From contig JAVCCM010000014.1 in assembly GCA_030765455.1 (NCBI GenBank), positions 1-57,251 of the forward strand: a DNA stretch of 57,251 bases, in the 5' to 3' direction. The DNA is from Candidatus Electryonea clarkiae. Lineage in GTDB: Bacteria; Electryoneota; Electryoneia; Electryoneales; Electryoneaceae. The notes beneath the pieces are model-generated. The model was not told the origin of the DNA, did no database searches, and worked only from the letters and a program-made list of their open reading frames with translations. Below, piece by piece: positions 24,845 to 33,573 of this stretch (position 1 is the stretch's first letter; every line of letters begins with the position of its first letter). Both the position numbers and the translations under genes were made by a program.

Positions 24845-26155
24845 GTGGCAAAATATAAAACTGAACCACTGAAGTGCTGGGCAAAAGCTAAAGAACTGCG
24901 TGATAAATATTATCAGGATTACGCTACCGCTCATGAACGTGGAGGTATTCGCTGGACTGGCGGAGCATGGTCATTTGATGCCATACCGTACGGGCTCGGT
25001 GATGATGTTTACCCTATTACCGGAGAACCTTATGCGGCTTCAATAGCGTTTAATAAAGAATTTTCACTTAAATGTATGGAAGCTACCGAAGCAAAGGGCT
25101 GGGCGCGTGATTTATGCAGCTATATGCGTAACTACTGGGGTTCGATGTACCTCAATAAATACAATTTTGGGGGACCATACCCAAAGCCGACATTTGCTTT
25201 TCAAGATCATATCTGTTGCAGTCATGCCAAATGGTATCAGGTAGTCGCTGAACATGAAGATATTCCATATTTCAATATAGACGTGAGTGTAGGACCCTAT
25301 CACTTAATAAAGGACAATCCTCAGAAAATCAAGTATATCGTTGACCAAATGCATGAATCGATTGAATTCCTTGAGAAGGTTACAGGGCGAGAGTATAACG
25401 ATGACAAGCTGATTGAAGCGGTCAAGACCGATATGCGCTCTACTTCCACATGGGCTAAAATCTGCGAATTAAACAAGAACGTACCTGCTCCGTTGGAAGA
25501 AAAATCGATGTACTCCTTCTATGTCTTCGGCACTTTATCCAAGGCGAAGAAGGAATTTGCGGATTTTTATGATGAGCTTTACGATGAGGTGAAGGACCGG
25601 GTTGACCGGGGAATTGCTGCTGTCGCGAATGAACGCTGCCGGCTGATGTCCGATACTCAACCGCCGTGGGGATTCCTGAAGGTATTTCGTTATCTCGAAA
25701 AATACGGCGCTATCTCGGTTGGTTCACTATACACCTTCGGACTGGTAGGTAATTGGGAAGTCAAGAAAGATGGCACATGGGGTGCTCGTGAAACGTACAT
25801 GGAAAAAGGGATTGAGATTAATACTCGTGATGAAGCTTTGACTGCATTGGCAGATTGGACACTTTCCAGACCGGAATGGCAGCATTTTTACGATCCGGGT
25901 TTGAAAACGGAGATGATGCTGCGTATCGCGAAAGAATGGAAATTGACAGGGGTAATGCTCCATTTGAACCGGGGTTGTGAAGGACTTTCGACCGGCATCA
26001 TGGAGAATCGTCTTGGGCTTGTAGAGTCAGGGATACCGGTTATGACCTTTGAAGGCAATATGGGTGATGAACGTGAATTCGACCTTGGACGAACTATGAC
26101 AAGGATAGACTCCTTCATGGAAACCCTTGACCTGGAGCCCATAAGCGCAGATTAA
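24845..26155 (+). CDS. bzdO: Benzoyl-CoA reductase subunit BzdO (BcrB-type)
   Basis: A 436-residue partner subunit of the 2-hydroxyacyl-CoA dehydratase family. It carries [30 protein letters not shown] near the start, [15 protein letters not shown] around residue 125 and [21 protein letters not shown] near 390, with cysteines suited to bind the second [4Fe-4S] cluster. With BzdN it forms the dearomatising half of the enzyme. Intact and of expected length. An AATCCTGTCTATCATGTAAA-type repeat fills the gap before it. Confidence 0.92.
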   Translation: MAKYKTEPLKCWAKAKELRDKYYQDYATAHERGGIRWTGGAWSFDAIPYGLGDDVYPITGEPYAASIAFNKEFSLKCMEATEAKGWARDLCSYMRNYWGSMYLNKYNFGGPYPKPTFAFQDHICCSHAKWYQVVAEHEDIPYFNIDVSVGPYHLIKDNPQKIKYIVDQMHESIEFLEKVTGREYNDDKLIEAVKTDMRSTSTWAKICELNKNVPAPLEEKSMYSFYVFGTLSKAKKEFADFYDELYDEVKDRVDRGIAAVANERCRLMSDTQPPWGFLKVFRYLEKYGAISVGSLYTFGLVGNWEVKKDGTWGARETYMEKGIEINTRDEALTALADWTLSRPEWQHFYDPGLKTEMMLRIAKEWKLTGVMLHLNRGCEGLSTGIMENRLGLVESGIPVMTFEGNMGDEREFDLGRTMTRIDSFMETLDLEPISAD

Positions 26156-26263
26156 TAATAGAGTTATTCACAAGATATAGAGATATTAAGGATATGCAGG
26201 ATATTTAATAATTCTTAATTCATAATTTTTAATTCTTAATTGTTTTTAAGCAGGTGGTTGAAG

Positions 26264-27037
26264 ATGATAACAGCAGGAGTTGATGTAGGCGCAAAGACTG
26301 TGAAAATAGTTGTATTGCGAGACAGAGAAGTTGTAGCGACAGCGAAAGATTTGAGCGGTTTTGATCAGGCTAAAGTAGCGAGTGAGTTGCTTGCCCAGGC
26401 ATTGGAAAAAGCAAATGTCACACAGGGTGACCTCGCCGGGATTTGTTCTACCGGTGCTGGCAGAAAAATTGTTTCCGAAGCAACCCATTCGGTTACCGAA
26501 GTGTCAGCCGGAGCAAAAGGCAGCCTGTTTATAAACCCTGATGTTAGAACCGTCATTGACGTTGGCGCTGAAGAGGGAAGAGCTATCCGTTGCACTGAAA
26601 AAGGTAAAGTAGAAGATTTTGCAGTGAATGAAAAATGTGCCGCAGGTTCGGGTGCTTTCACTGAATCAATGGCGAGAGCGTTGGAAGTTGATGTTGCCGA
26701 GCTGGGAAAATTATCTCTTGGCTCCGATGCCTCTGTGCCAATGAATGCTCAATGCGCGGTATTTGCCGAAAGCGAAGTGGTCAGCCTGTTACACGCTGAG
26801 ACCCCTAAGCAGGACATCTCAAAAGCTATTCACGATGCTATAGCAAGCAGGATTACGTCCATGGCAAGAAGGATCGGTTTGAACAAAGAAGTACTTGTTA
26901 TCGGCGGAGTTGCCTTGAATGTCGGATTTATTCGCTCTTTGAATGAGGCGATAGAAATGGATGTTATCGTAGCTGATGATCCGGAATTTGTTAATGCACT
27001 CGGCGCGGCATTGATCGCCGCGGAAAGAGCAAATTAG
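26264..27037 (+). CDS. bzdP: Benzoyl-CoA reductase ATPase subunit BzdP
   Basis: A 257-residue acetate/sugar-kinase/Hsp70-fold (ASKHA) ATPase. ITAGVDVGAKTVKIVVL is the phosphate-1 motif, VIDVGAEEGRAI the second, NEKCAAGSGAF and AQCAVFAESEV contain the cysteines that hold a [4Fe-4S] cluster between the two ATPase subunits, and VIGGVALN is near the end. It couples ATP hydrolysis to lowering the potential of electrons passed to BzdNO. I use the ATG at 26264 with AGGTGG upstream instead of one eight codons earlier. Confidence 0.88.
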   Translation: MITAGVDVGAKTVKIVVLRDREVVATAKDLSGFDQAKVASELLAQALEKANVTQGDLAGICSTGAGRKIVSEATHSVTEVSAGAKGSLFINPDVRTVIDVGAEEGRAIRCTEKGKVEDFAVNEKCAAGSGAFTESMARALEVDVAELGKLSLGSDASVPMNAQCAVFAESEVVSLLHAETPKQDISKAIHDAIASRITSMARRIGLNKEVLVIGGVALNVGFIRSLNEAIEMDVIVADDPEFVNALGAALIAAERAN

Positions 27038-27114
27038 AAGCAATTAAAAATCAAGAATCAAGAATTAAGAATTATGAATTAGGATTTGCAACCACTTATA
27101 ACAAAAGCAAGCTA

Positions 27115-27145
27115 CGTCATTGCGAGCATAGCGAAGCAATCCCCT
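27115..27145. repeat. Solo copy of the GIY-YIG cassette arm
   Basis: A single GTCATTGCGAGC...GAAGCAATCCCCT element between bzdP and bzdQ. It is nearly the same as the two arms around the GIY-YIG gene at 34609-34985 but has no partner and no gene nearby, suggesting a solo arm left by loss or independent spread of the repeat. Confidence 0.75.
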
Positions 27146-27183
27146 GATTTTAAAAGTTGACTTCAAAATAGAGGAGTTTATAG

Positions 27184-28059
27184 ATGGCGAAGGAGTTTTG
27201 GCGCTGGAAAGAATACAACTGGCATGATGAAAACCGTGACTGGCGGGAAGGAAAGATTGTCACCAGCGGTGTAGATGTCGGTTCGGTGAGTTCCCAGGCA
27301 GTTATTATGGTTGATGGAGAACTGTATGCATTTTCAAATATGCGTACCGGTTCAAATAGCCCCGACAGTGCGCATAATGCAATGAACTGGGCGTTGGAAG
27401 ACACTGGAATGACGCTTGACGATTTTAATTTCGTAGTTGGTACCGGTTATGGACGAGTCAATGTTCCGTTTGCCGATAAAGCGATTACAGAGATTGCCTG
27501 CCATGCACGTGGTGGGAATTATATGTACGGTCCTACGGTTCGGACTATCCTTGATATGGGTGGACAGGATTGCAAGGCAATTCTATGTGATGAGCGAGGC
27601 AAAGTAACGAACTTCCTGATGAACGATAAATGTGCCGCAGGGACCGGTCGTGGAATGGAAGTTTTCGCTGACCTGCTGGGTGTTTCTATCGAAGATGTCG
27701 GAGACCTATCCTTTGATGTTGAGGAAGAACCTCCACCGGTTTCGTCAACTTGCGTTGTATTTGCCAAGTCTGAAGCCGCTTCTTTACTGCGTGAAGGATG
27801 GTCACAAAGTAAAGTTCTCGCCGCCTATTGTTCAGCGATGGCTCACAGGGTTTTTACACTGTTAGAGCGGGTTGGAGTACAAAAGGATTTCGCAATTACA
27901 GGTGGTATTGGAAAGAACAGTGGTGTTGTAAAACGCCTCGAGCAGGAACTCGGATTGACAGCCCTGACTGCAAAACATGATACCCAGATTGCCGGAGCTT
28001 TGGGCGCAGCTTTGTTTGGTAAAGCGCTTGTTGAAAAAGGCAAAGGCAGGAAGAAATAA
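27184..28059 (+). CDS. bzdQ: Benzoyl-CoA reductase ATPase subunit BzdQ
   Basis: A 291-residue ASKHA-fold ATPase with an extra aromatic-rich N-terminal extension (KEFWRWKEYNWHDENRDWR) that distinguishes it from BzdP. TSGVDVGSVSSQAVIMVDG is the first nucleotide motif, TILDMGGQDCKAI the second, NDKCAAGTGRGMEV and SSTCVVFAKSEAASLL carry the cluster cysteines, and ITGGIGKN closes the site. It should dimerise with BzdP around a shared [4Fe-4S] cluster. A lone GTCATTGCGAG-type repeat (27115-27145) and AT-rich repeats separate it from bzdP. Confidence 0.9.
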   Translation: MAKEFWRWKEYNWHDENRDWREGKIVTSGVDVGSVSSQAVIMVDGELYAFSNMRTGSNSPDSAHNAMNWALEDTGMTLDDFNFVVGTGYGRVNVPFADKAITEIACHARGGNYMYGPTVRTILDMGGQDCKAILCDERGKVTNFLMNDKCAAGTGRGMEVFADLLGVSIEDVGDLSFDVEEEPPPVSSTCVVFAKSEAASLLREGWSQSKVLAAYCSAMAHRVFTLLERVGVQKDFAITGGIGKNSGVVKRLEQELGLTALTAKHDTQIAGALGAALFGKALVEKGKGRKK

Positions 28060-28229
28060 TTAAGAATTATGAATTAAGAATTGAAAGATTGCAGGGATAG
28101 ACAGGATTATAAAATATTTTTGATTTTTCTTTGCATCTTTTCATGAGAAAATAATAAGTGGTTTCGCTATCTTAAAAATATAAATTCACATTTGTAAACA
28201 TCATTTCATTTTAATACGTGGAGGATATG

Positions 28230-29318
28230 ATGGATTTAGATTTTTTAAACGTGATTAGAGAGCATAAGAATCATGTTATCTCACAGATTGATCTCCTTAA
28301 GGACAAAACTGAGGAAGCAACTAAAACTTCCTTAGTCAACCCATTTATTAGATTGTTAGGTTATGAAGTTAATAATCTCAATGAAGTTGAACCAGAATTT
28401 ATAGCAGACGTTGGGGTGAAAAAAGGCGAGAAAGTTGACTACGCTATTAAAATTGACGGTAAACCGATTATGATTTTTGAGTGCAAGTCATGCGGAGCAG
28501 ATATTGAAAAACCTTTTAGTCAACTATTTAGATACTTTACTGTTACAAAAACCAGAATTGGAGTGCTTACGGATGGTGTGATTTATCGATTTTATAGTGA
28601 TCTAGATGAAAAAAACAAAATGGATCAACTACCGTTTTTCGAGTTTAATATTTTAGAGCATTCTGAAGATGAAAAACAAATTGATGAACTGAAAAGATTT
28701 ACAAAGAAAGTGTTTAATACTGATGAAGTGAACAAGAGGGCAAGTACCTTAAAATACACTAACCAAATCAAAGATATACTTAAAGATGAATTAGAATCAC
28801 CATCCACCGAATTCGTTAATTTCTTTCTTGGAAAAGTAATGCCAGGAAAGGTAAAAACTTCAAAATTACGTGATGAATTTAGTGTTCCATTGAAGAGGGC
28901 ATTAAATAAATATTTTGATGATAGAGTGAGAGAAATACTGAACGAAGCACTTATGAAAGATTCGGAACAGGTGAGTGAAGAAAAGCAAGAGAGTATTACT
29001 GAGGAAAAATTACCAAAAGCTACTATTATTACAACGGAAGATGAATGGGCTGGATTTGGCATAGTGAAGGCAATTCTAAATGGCACAGTTGATAGTGCAA
29101 GAGTTACAATACGTGATGTGCAAACTTATTGTAATATTCTTCTTGATAATAATATTCGTAAGAGAATTTGTCTTTTTTATATGAATAATCCAGAAAATAT
29201 GTCGTTAGTCCTATTTGATTCAGAAAATAAAGAGAACAAAGTAAAAATTAATTCTGTTGATGATATTTTCAATTATTCTGAGAAGATTATTGAAAGAGTC
29301 AAATCTCTGATTTCTTAG
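28230..29318 (+). CDS. Orphan HsdR N-terminal-like (PD-(D/E)XK) nuclease protein
   Basis: About 362 residues. The first 150 match the type I restriction enzyme HsdR N-terminal domain seen in stand-alone proteins: SLVNPFIRLLGYEVNN, EPEFIADVGVKKGEKVDYAI, then KPIMIFECKSCG with the E-x-K of the nuclease core, and GVLTDGVIYRFYSDL. The rest is helical and charged, then a C-terminal domain of unknown type. No helicase, methylase or specificity subunit lies nearby, so it is an orphan, perhaps defensive. I chose the second of two ATGs, five bases after GGAGG. Its lower GC and lysine-rich make-up contrast with the neighbouring bzd genes, which suggests insertion. Confidence 0.65.
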   Translation: MDLDFLNVIREHKNHVISQIDLLKDKTEEATKTSLVNPFIRLLGYEVNNLNEVEPEFIADVGVKKGEKVDYAIKIDGKPIMIFECKSCGADIEKPFSQLFRYFTVTKTRIGVLTDGVIYRFYSDLDEKNKMDQLPFFEFNILEHSEDEKQIDELKRFTKKVFNTDEVNKRASTLKYTNQIKDILKDELESPSTEFVNFFLGKVMPGKVKTSKLRDEFSVPLKRALNKYFDDRVREILNEALMKDSEQVSEEKQESITEEKLPKATIITTEDEWAGFGIVKAILNGTVDSARVTIRDVQTYCNILLDNNIRKRICLFYMNNPENMSLVLFDSENKENKVKINSVDDIFNYSEKIIERVKSLIS

Positions 29319-29337
29319 GTTGAGGATGTATTAAAAA

Positions 29338-29789
29338 CTTTGCGCCTTTGCGCCTTTGCGTGAGAAATAAGACACATGACTGAAAATCAGATAGCTCAAA
29401 AAGTCGTTGATGCAGCATTTAGAATTCATACTGGTTTAGGTCCGGGATTACTGGAATCAGTGTATGAAATATGCTTGGCTAACACATTAAGTGAAGCAGG
29501 CTTGAGTGTATTACGTCAGGTTCCTGTTAAAATTGAATTTGAGGGAAAAAGATTTGAAGAAGGGTTTCGCGCCGACCTTATTGTTGAACGAAAATTAATT
29601 ATTGAAATCAAATCACTTGAGGAATTGCATCCTGTGCACAAGAAACAACTTTTGACTTATCTAAGATTAACAGATATTCGTCTTGGTCTATTGATCAATT
29701 TTGGAGAAGTACTGATTAAGAATGGGATTTCTAGAGTTGTCAACCGTTTGGAGGAATAATTTTTCACGCAAAGGCGCAAAGACGCAAAG
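29338..29789 (+). mobile_element. Inverted-repeat-bounded GxxExxY cassette, copy 2
   Basis: Left arm 29338-29367 (CTTTGCGCCTTTGCG...) ends eight bases before the ATG. Right arm 29761-29789 (TTTTCACGCAAAGG...) begins one base after the stop codon. The arms are inverted and about 29 bases long with about two mismatches. The unit therefore contains nothing but the arms and one gene. A degenerate further arm (28129-28150) lies before the HsdR-like gene, so that gene may have entered as part of a larger version. Confidence 0.6.
29376..29759 (+). CDS. GxxExxY protein (PD-(D/E)XK nuclease-like), second copy
   Basis: A 127-residue paralogue of the protein at 19548, same length, with the GPGLLESVYE motif and the nuclease-like core FRADLIVERKLIIEIKSL. 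The C-terminal half (HPVHKKQLLTYLR, DIRLGLLINFGE) is nearly unchanged between the copies, suggesting selection on the protein. It separates bzdQ from the ferredoxin gene. Function unestablished. Confidence 0.8.
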   Translation: MTENQIAQKVVDAAFRIHTGLGPGLLESVYEICLANTLSEAGLSVLRQVPVKIEFEGKRFEEGFRADLIVERKLIIEIKSLEELHPVHKKQLLTYLRLTDIRLGLLINFGEVLIKNGISRVVNRLEE

Positions 29790-29843
29790 TAAAAGAATAT
29801 TATGATTTATAGATTTCGGTAAAATCACTGGAAGAGAAAACGC

Positions 29844-30125
29844 ATGAAAGCAAATTACGGTTATATGGATGGGTCGGGGGCATATTATATCACTATAGAT
29901 ACGGATATATGTATCGATTGTGCAGATCATCCCTGTCTTAAGGGATGCCCGGTTGGTCTGTTCGAAATAATAGAAGATGATTATGACGATATAGTTGCGA
30001 CTATAAAGGAAGATAAAAGAAAATCGATAAAATACGATTGCAGCCCCTGTAAACCTGTTGGTAATCGTCCACCATTGCCCTGTGTTGTCGCTTGTACATT
30101 AAACGCTATTGAACATTCCTGGTAA
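29844..30125 (+). CDS. Ferredoxin-like protein (candidate BzdM)
   Basis: A 93-residue protein with two cysteine groups: CIDCADHPCLKGCP (residues about 26-40) and CSPCKPVGNRPPLPCVVAC (about 70-88), enough for two [4Fe-4S] clusters, though the second group has longer spacing than the classical CxxCxxCxxxC. Benzoyl-CoA reductases take electrons from a low-potential ferredoxin, and in bzd clusters a ferredoxin gene (bzdM) follows bzdQ. That synteny holds here apart from the inserted nuclease genes. Three bases separate it from the BzdV-like gene. Confidence 0.7.
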   Translation: MKANYGYMDGSGAYYITIDTDICIDCADHPCLKGCPVGLFEIIEDDYDDIVATIKEDKRKSIKYDCSPCKPVGNRPPLPCVVACTLNAIEHSW

Positions 30126-30128
30126 ATC

Positions 30129-32654
30129 ATGTCGAAAGTAACCTTTAAAATAAACGATCAAAGTGTCACGGCTGAGGAAGGGACTACCATTCTCTTCGCA
30201 GCTCTCGATGCTGGAATTTATATACCACATCTCTGTGCAGATCACGCAGTAAGTGACCTGAAGGACGTTGTGCTTGATGAGTGCGTTTTTCAAGGCGTAA
30301 AAGAATTCATCGGTGAACATGCCGGTTTGACCGTTCAGGAAGCCGAGGCAAAGGGCTGTGGATTATGCAAAGTGCATCTCGGCGGGAAAGATGATGCAAT
30401 TTCCTCATGCCGTATTCCCGTTTCTGAAGGAATGGTGGTAACAACGACCGGTGATGATCTGAAAAATCTCCGTCAAAAGGCGCTTAACCGAATTATGGCA
30501 GATCATCCTCACGCCTGTCTGCTCTGTGAACAGCGTGAAGGATGCAGCCGCACAGACTGTTCAATGAATGTACCGGTGCCGGAACGTTGCTGTATCTTAT
30601 TAGGTCATTGTGAGATTGGAAAAGTAGCTGATTATGTCGGTTATGCGGCAGATATGCTGGCATATAAGGTGCCTGAAGAAACAATAATATTAGAAGATCC
30701 TCTCTTTATCCGCGACTATTCACTCTGTATCGGATGCCTGCGTTGTGTTCGTGCATGTCATGAAATTGCCGGAGCGGATGTATTAGGCGCAGTATTAAAA
30801 AATGATAAATTTGTAGTTGGAACTATAAAACCGGGCGATATGCCGGAGGCTGAATGCCGTTTCTGCGGTGCTTGTATAGAAATATGTCCGACAGGCGCGT
30901 TAAGGGATCGTGAAGGAGTGGAGACTCCTGCCGCCGGAGCGCAACTTCCCTGTAACAATGCCTGTCCCGGTGGAATAGATATTCCACAGTACGTTCGCAA
31001 AATTGCAGAAGGTGATTTAGCCGCCGCACGGAAAATTATTTCCCAAAGTGTACCGTTACCGGCAACGTTAGGTTATGTCTGTTTTCATCCCTGCGAAGAT
31101 CATTGCCGCCGCAGTCATCTTGATCAACCGGTAGCAATCTGCGATCTCAAACGGTATGCGTTTGAAAGTGATGATTATCCAGGTATTCCCGAACGAGCGC
31201 CGGACACAGGGAAAGTAGTAGCTATTATAGGCGCCGGACCTGCGGGAATATCTGCTGCATGGATGCTTGCCATTAAAGGGCACAAAGTCATTCTTTCTGA
31301 TGCCGCTGATAAGCCCGGTGGATTTCTGAGACAGGTCATACCTCGTTTCCGTCTTCCAGTGTCAGTTTTAGAGAAGGATCTATCATTCCTTGAAAAGCTT
31401 GGAATTGAATTTCAGGGCGGAATGGTTCTTGGTGATAATCTTGATCCATATACACTTCGTGAATTTGGTCATGATGCTGTACTGCTCGCGATGGGTACCC
31501 CTTTAAGCAAACGTATTGACGTAGAAGGTGTTAACCTTGACGGTGTGCTGTGGGGTGTTGATTTTCTTCGCGCTGCAGTCTCGGATCAACCACTGCATGT
31601 AAAAGGTAAAGTAGTGGTAGTTGGAGGAGGAAGCGTTGCGGTGGATATTGCAATGACGGCGCTTCGTCTCAATGCGGAATCGGTAGAAATTGTTTCGTTG
31701 GAAAGTGAAGACGAATTGCCCGCCACCTCGGATGAAATCAAACAAGCCAAAGATGAAGGTATAATATTCACCACGGGATGGGGACCTTCTCGTTTTATCT
31801 CAGGCAATGGACGCATCTCAAAAGCGGAATTCAAAAAATGTTCGAGGGTTTTTGACGATCACGGCTATTTCGCGCCTCAATTTGCCGAGGGAAATCGTAT
31901 AGAGCGCGAAGCAGACTGGGTGATTTTAGCCATTGGGCAAGTGACGGATGAAAACGCATTTGGTGTGGAAGCCGGCAAAGCTCTTAGCAATCATGGATTG
32001 CTTTCTCCCGACTCCGAATCCGTGGATGCATGGCTGCCGGGTTTCTTTGGAGCCGGTGACCTGGTACATGGTCCATCCTCAGTAATCGAGGCTATCGCAT
32101 CGGGAAAACGTGCCGCTATGGCAATAGACAAATTCCTTGGTGGAGATGGAATCTTTGAGGTCGGTGAAGAAGAAATTCATGGGTTTGATGCTAAAGACGT
32201 TCACTTGACAGATAGGAATGAAGCAGTAGAAGCAGATCCAATTGACCGTACATGCGGGATGGATTTGATACGTTCTACTCTAAGCCCAATCGAAGCGGCT
32301 GCCGAGGCAAATCGCTGCCTTCGTTGTAATATCAGGCACAGGATCAAACCGCCCATTTTGCCACCGGAGGAATGGTTTAAGCTTACCAGGGATGAAGTGG
32401 ATCAAATACCTGAGGTTCCCGGAGTATGTGAACTGATCAATGCTGACGGAGAAGTGTTGCGCATCAAGGGCGAAATGAATATCCGTGATTTGCTTAATGA
32501 ATGGCTGGATGAGCTTGATGAAGGTGAATTGAAGAAATTCCGTTGGCAGGAAGACCAGATGTACACTCAACGTGAAAGCGAACTGATTCAACAGCACATT
32601 AGGAAACATGGTGAAATGCCCGGTGCGGATGATGAACTGGATGACTTGTTTTAA
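30129..32654 (+). CDS. BzdV-like iron-sulfur flavoprotein (candidate ferredoxin:NAD(P) oxidoreductase)
   Basis: An 841-residue multidomain protein. Residues 1-100 resemble the [2Fe-2S] domain of NuoG-type subunits (PHLCADH, KGCGLCKVHL, SSCRIPV), but with about 35 extra residues between the first cysteine and CGLC. Next come a cysteine region (ACLLCEQREGCSRTDC) and two [4Fe-4S] motifs (CIGCLRCVRACHE, CRFCGACIEICP). From about 275 to 690 is a GltD-like FAD/NAD(P) module (NNACPGGIDIPQYV, IIGAGPAGISAAWMLA, VVVGGGSVAVDIAMTA, FFGAGDLVHGPSSVIEAIASGKRAA). The C-terminal 150 residues are of unknown type. It likely moves electrons between NAD(P)H and the ferredoxin that feeds benzoyl-CoA reductase; the direction and any bifurcation are open. 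Confidence 0.75.
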   Translation: MSKVTFKINDQSVTAEEGTTILFAALDAGIYIPHLCADHAVSDLKDVVLDECVFQGVKEFIGEHAGLTVQEAEAKGCGLCKVHLGGKDDAISSCRIPVSEGMVVTTTGDDLKNLRQKALNRIMADHPHACLLCEQREGCSRTDCSMNVPVPERCCILLGHCEIGKVADYVGYAADMLAYKVPEETIILEDPLFIRDYSLCIGCLRCVRACHEIAGADVLGAVLKNDKFVVGTIKPGDMPEAECRFCGACIEICPTGALRDREGVETPAAGAQLPCNNACPGGIDIPQYVRKIAEGDLAAARKIISQSVPLPATLGYVCFHPCEDHCRRSHLDQPVAICDLKRYAFESDDYPGIPERAPDTGKVVAIIGAGPAGISAAWMLAIKGHKVILSDAADKPGGFLRQVIPRFRLPVSVLEKDLSFLEKLGIEFQGGMVLGDNLDPYTLREFGHDAVLLAMGTPLSKRIDVEGVNLDGVLWGVDFLRAAVSDQPLHVKGKVVVVGGGSVAVDIAMTALRLNAESVEIVSLESEDELPATSDEIKQAKDEGIIFTTGWGPSRFISGNGRISKAEFKKCSRVFDDHGYFAPQFAEGNRIEREADWVILAIGQVTDENAFGVEAGKALSNHGLLSPDSESVDAWLPGFFGAGDLVHGPSSVIEAIASGKRAAMAIDKFLGGDGIFEVGEEEIHGFDAKDVHLTDRNEAVEADPIDRTCGMDLIRSTLSPIEAAAEANRCLRCNIRHRIKPPILPPEEWFKLTRDEVDQIPEVPGVCELINADGEVLRIKGEMNIRDLLNEWLDELDEGELKKFRWQEDQMYTQRESELIQQHIRKHGEMPGADDELDDLF

Positions 32655-32740
32655 TCGAACTGGTCATTTTGAAATACTATTATTTTTAAATTCATAATTT
32701 ATAACTCTCAATTATTTTTGACTCATAAAGGAGTAAAATA

Positions 32741-33193
32741 ATGCCTCAACCCATGGATATTGTAATTCGCCCGGTACGCAAGGAAGACCTCCCTCTTCTT
32801 GTCGAGATAGATGAGGTTTCAACAGGTGAAAACCGTGAACGCTACCTGGAGCGCAAACTTGAAGAAGCTCTCGATAAGAAATGGCGGTTGGTAGCATCAA
32901 ACGTAATTGAAATAGAAGGTAAAGTCGTTGGTTTTCTTATGGCAGAGGTGATTACTGGTGAGTTTGGACTGCCTGAGAACGTGGCGCGAATTGATACTAT
33001 CGGACTACTGCCGGAATACCGGGGAAAGGCATTAGCTACCGATCTCTTCAAGCACACTATCAATCAATTGAAAAAACTCGGGGTCAATAATGTAAGAACC
33101 CTTGTCGATTGGCACGATCAGGATTTGATTAAATTCTTTGCTTCAAAAGGTTTCGTGCCTGGAAACATGTTGTCGCTGGAAGTAAAAATTTAA
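32741..33193 (+). CDS. GNAT-family N-acetyltransferase
   Basis: A 150-residue GNAT protein: IVIRPVRKEDLPLLVEID at the start, VVGFLMAEVI, then IDTIGLLPEYRGKALATDLFKHTI, the acetyl-CoA-binding motif A (a Q/RxxGxG/A variant), and a C-terminal ALVDWHDQDLIKFFASKGF-like motif B. Substrate unknown; protein lysine acetylation regulating acyl-CoA metabolism is one possibility. AGGAG lies eight bases before the ATG. It is placed directly after the BzdV-like gene and transcribed with it. Confidence 0.8.
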   Translation: MPQPMDIVIRPVRKEDLPLLVEIDEVSTGENRERYLERKLEEALDKKWRLVASNVIEIEGKVVGFLMAEVITGEFGLPENVARIDTIGLLPEYRGKALATDLFKHTINQLKKLGVNNVRTLVDWHDQDLIKFFASKGFVPGNMLSLEVKI

Positions 33194-33244
33194 CGTTTAA
33201 GTATCAGCGACTTTGAATCTTATATTTATTAAAGAGCTTCTTAT

Positions 33245-33457
33245 ATGGGTCTGCATGAAAACCTGATAAATGAAGGCTGGGAGAAACGACATACGGCATT
33301 TGGTGATCGTCTCAAAGAATCGATAGCACTTTTCGAGGAGTTGGGATTCGAAGTTCGACTCGAACAACCGGAGCTTCCCGATGATATACCGGATGAAAGT
33401 TGCAGTAGTTGTGTACATCAGTTTGAGAAAACCATCTTCATACGTCAAAAGCAATAA
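33245..33457 (+). CDS. Small protein with a CSSC motif
   Basis: A 70-residue, mostly helical acidic protein I do not recognise. It has a CSSC pair near residue 54 that could bind metal or cycle as a disulfide, followed by a short basic end. No signal peptide. It lies between the acetyltransferase and the zinc dehydrogenase genes in the same orientation, within what appears to be a single transcription unit, so a pathway-related accessory role is possible. Confidence 0.55.
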   Translation: MGLHENLINEGWEKRHTAFGDRLKESIALFEELGFEVRLEQPELPDDIPDESCSSCVHQFEKTIFIRQKQ

Positions 33458-33474
33458 TTTTTTCTTTATCTTTT

Positions 33475-33502
33475 CTTTGCACCTTTGCGTCTTTGCGTGA
33501 AA
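33475..33502. repeat. CGCAAAG-type repeat, reverse orientation
   Basis: CTTTGCACCTTTGCGTCTTTGCG with the GTGAAA end, between the small CSSC protein and the dehydrogenase gene. No partner arm is found within the next gene, so it is a solo copy. Confidence 0.75.
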
Positions 33503-33573
33503 TAGTTTTTGGTAGTCATGTTGTTTAGTAAGTAACTTTCTGATAATATTAGTTTTTTAAGGAGGGTAAAAAG

